64,000 nt of DNA, taken from contig JADJAC010000011.1 of NCBI GenBank assembly GCA_016704425.1, forward strand, positions 1-64,000, written 5' to 3'. Position 1 is the stretch's first letter, and each line of letters begins with the position of its first letter. The notes beneath the pieces are model-generated. The model did not search any database and had not been told where the DNA came from. It worked only from the letters and a program-made list of their open reading frames with translations. This stretch comes from Sphingomonadales bacterium. GTDB lineage: Bacteria > Pseudomonadota > Alphaproteobacteria > Sphingomonadales > Sphingomonadaceae. A program made the translations under genes and the position numbers. Shown one piece after another: positions 62,356-64,000 of the stretch.

Positions 62356-63821
62356 TCTTCATCTTCCTCATGTTCAGGCCGCTCGAACTGTGTTGCGTCG
62401 CTGTCGCCCTTTTCGTTCGCACCTGCGGCCTGCGCCGAAATCTCGAACGGTTGACGTTCCGGTCCATTGCGTGGCGCGGCGACGAACAGTCTTACCTTCA
62501 TGACGCTGTCGGGTTCGACACTGACTTCAACTTCATGCGAGGCAGTGGCCCGTCCGCCGTCCTGCGTCCACATTCTTGCGCCCTCAAGACCAGACACCCT
62601 CAGCATGACCTTGCGAGGCCGTGCCTCCATGTTGCGGATCTTGACTGTGTAGTTGTTGCGGATCGCTCCGTCGGACAATTGGACAAAGATCGGGTTGCGA
62701 TCCTGCTGCACGCTGAGGTCAAGCCGGGTTCTGGCGCCGAGCGAAAACAGCATTGCCAGACCGATCGCGCTCCAGATCGACAGATAGGCGAGCGTGCGGG
62801 GGCGGAACAGCGTCTTGAGGACGGGCTTCGATGTGCCACCGGCCTTTTCGATCGCCGCATCGTCAAGCGTGCAATAGTCGATAAGCCCGCGCGGCTGCCC
62901 GATCTGGGCCATCACCTTGTCACAGGCATCGATGCACAGGGCACATGTGATGCAACCGATCTGCGGCCCTTCGCGAATGTCGATGCCGGTCGGACAAACC
63001 TGCACGCATTGGGTGCAATCGATGCAATCCCCCGTCTTGATGCCTTGGTCGGCAGCCTTCTTGACTCCGTGCGTTCGGGGTTCGCCGCGCCAGTCCTTAT
63101 ATGTAACGATGAGCGACTTTTCATCGAGCATTGCCGTCTGGATGCGCGGCCAGGGACACATATAAATACAGACCTGCTCGCGCATCAGCCCGCCAAAAAC
63201 ATAGGTCGTCGCGGTCAATATTGCGACGGTGCTATAGGCGACAAGCGGAGCATCGCCCTTCAGGAAACTGCGCATCAGGCTCGGGGCATCGGCGAAATAG
63301 AAGATCCAGGCGCCGCCGGTCAGCACGCCGATGACAATCCAGACAGCATGCTTTGAAACCCGCTTGACGATCTTTTCAAAACTCCAGGGCGCGTTGGCAA
63401 GCCGCACCTGGGCATTTCGATCACCGTCGATGGCGCGCTCGACATGCTGAAACAGGTCTGTCCAGACCGTCTGCGGGCAGGCATAGCCACACCAGGCGCG
63501 CCCGACTGCAGAGGTCACAAGAAACAGGCCGATCCCCGCCATGACCAGCAGCCCGGCCACATAGTAGAACTCATGTGGCCAGATCTCGATTGCGAACATG
63601 TAAAATCGGCGATTGGCAAGGTCGATCAGGACGGCCTGATCGGGCGCATAGGGTCCGCGATCCCAGCGCAGCCAGGGCGTCACATAATAAATCGTCAGGG
63701 TCACGGCCATCGCCGCCCATTTGAGGCGCCGGAAAAACCCGTCTACAGCCTTGGGGTAGACTCCCTTGCGCTTTTCGTAGAGCGGACTTCCGGGATCGAT
63801 CAGGCCTTCAAGGTTTGACAT
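62352..63821 (-). CDS. ccoG: CcoG/FixG cupric-reductase-like iron-sulfur protein, 489 aa
   Basis: Five membrane helices, NapH-like motifs [11 protein letters not shown] and [11 protein letters not shown], and two 4Fe-4S ferredoxin-type clusters ([29 protein letters not shown]). The C-terminal Ig-like domain carries [18 protein letters not shown]. It reduces Cu2+ for insertion in cbb3 oxidase. The ATG at 63821 (MSNLEGLID) is used; the frame is open further upstream but overlaps ccoP coding. It overlaps the ccoP end by 14 bases. Confidence 0.93.
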   Translation of the reverse strand: MSNLEGLIDPGSPLYEKRKGVYPKAVDGFFRRLKWAAMAVTLTIYYVTPWLRWDRGPYAPDQAVLIDLANRRFYMFAIEIWPHEFYYVAGLLVMAGIGLFLVTSAVGRAWCGYACPQTVWTDLFQHVERAIDGDRNAQVRLANAPWSFEKIVKRVSKHAVWIVIGVLTGGAWIFYFADAPSLMRSFLKGDAPLVAYSTVAILTATTYVFGGLMREQVCIYMCPWPRIQTAMLDEKSLIVTYKDWRGEPRTHGVKKAADQGIKTGDCIDCTQCVQVCPTGIDIREGPQIGCITCALCIDACDKVMAQIGQPRGLIDYCTLDDAAIEKAGGTSKPVLKTLFRPRTLAYLSIWSAIGLAMLFSLGARTRLDLSVQQDRNPIFVQLSDGAIRNNYTVKIRNMEARPRKVMLRVSGLEGARMWTQDGGRATASHEVEVSVEPDSVMKVRLFVAAPRNGPERQPFEISAQAAGANEKGDSDATQFERPEHEEDEE

Positions 63822-64000
63822 TTGACGCCGCCGCTGGCGCGGGATTGGGCGCCGCCTCGCCACCGCCCAGCGAATGGACATAGGCCGCGAGCATCTTGAT
63901 CGTCACCGGATCGAGCCGATTGTTCCAGCGTGGCATGACGCCAAACCTGCTTTTCATTACGGTCTGTGTGATCGCCGCCCGATCCTCGCCGTAAAGCCAG
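63808..64000 (-). CDS. ccoP: cbb3 oxidase subunit III CcoP, C-terminal part, runs off the window
   Basis: The last 63 codons of a cytochrome c-type subunit: [54 protein letters not shown], ending SNVKP at 63808. RFGVMPRW holds the Met axial ligand of the second heme c, and [19 protein letters not shown] is the family ending. The heme CxxCH sites lie beyond the edge. It implies ccoNOQP just to the right. Confidence 0.85.
   Translation of the reverse strand, partial: WLYGEDRAAITQTVMKSRFGVMPRWNNRLDPVTIKMLAAYVHSLGGGEAAPNPAPAAASNVKP

Overview
The window reads as chromosome of an alphaproteobacterium, most likely a sphingomonad. The evidence is FixLJ heme-oxygen sensing, a GAAC-N7-GAAC LexA box before imuA-imuB-dnaE2, the lptC-lptA-lptB-rpoN order, TonB receptors, a double cold-shock protein with a glycine-rich arm, and a phasin beside a wax-ester/TAG synthase. 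The genus cannot be fixed by eye.

Layout. 1-4,870 is a gene graveyard: a decayed IS3-family copy, a TonB-receptor scrap, then a frameshifted extradiol dioxygenase, amidase and M20 peptidase that kept their tight operon spacing. 4,868-10,718 is an apparently intact catabolic segment: an SDR, a MarR regulator overlapping a maleate isomerase, an IclR regulator, and the complete lower meta-cleavage trio (hydratase, aldolase, acylating acetaldehyde dehydrogenase) that yields pyruvate and acetyl-CoA. 10,992-14,990 is a nitric-oxide defence module: quinol NO reductase, a small membrane protein, a DUF1971 protein and a group III truncated hemoglobin, read leftwards from an NsrR-like box next to a divergent nsrR. 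15,220-17,180 is a scar: a truncated SIR2-like gene, a second and complete IS3-family element, and a recombinase tail, ending near a tRNA-Ala(CGC). The two IS copies lie in the same orientation about 14.4 kb apart and bracket the catabolic and NO modules.

17,600-51,800 is mostly housekeeping: folD, marC, cold-shock protein, terC, rnd, LPS export (lptCAB), sigma-54, an M16 protease, a beta-helix/diheme-cytochrome operon, maiA, a TonB receptor, dxs, storage-lipid genes, DedA, gshB, a diguanylate cyclase, yraN-rsmI, an LpoA-like lipoprotein, and the SOS mutasome imuA-imuB-dnaE2.

51,900-64,000 is a microaerobic block. Two FixL-type kinases, both with the heme-binding residues, flank one FixJ. 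Then come an 83-aa secreted-type protein, hemN with two FNR/FixK boxes, a universal stress protein, ompW, and the cbb3 oxidase assembly genes ccoG-ccoH-ccoI-ccoS, with the end of ccoP at the window edge. An IS256-family element with a perfect 8-bp target duplication sits between hemN and the stress-protein gene, and has probably separated the latter from the shared FNR boxes.
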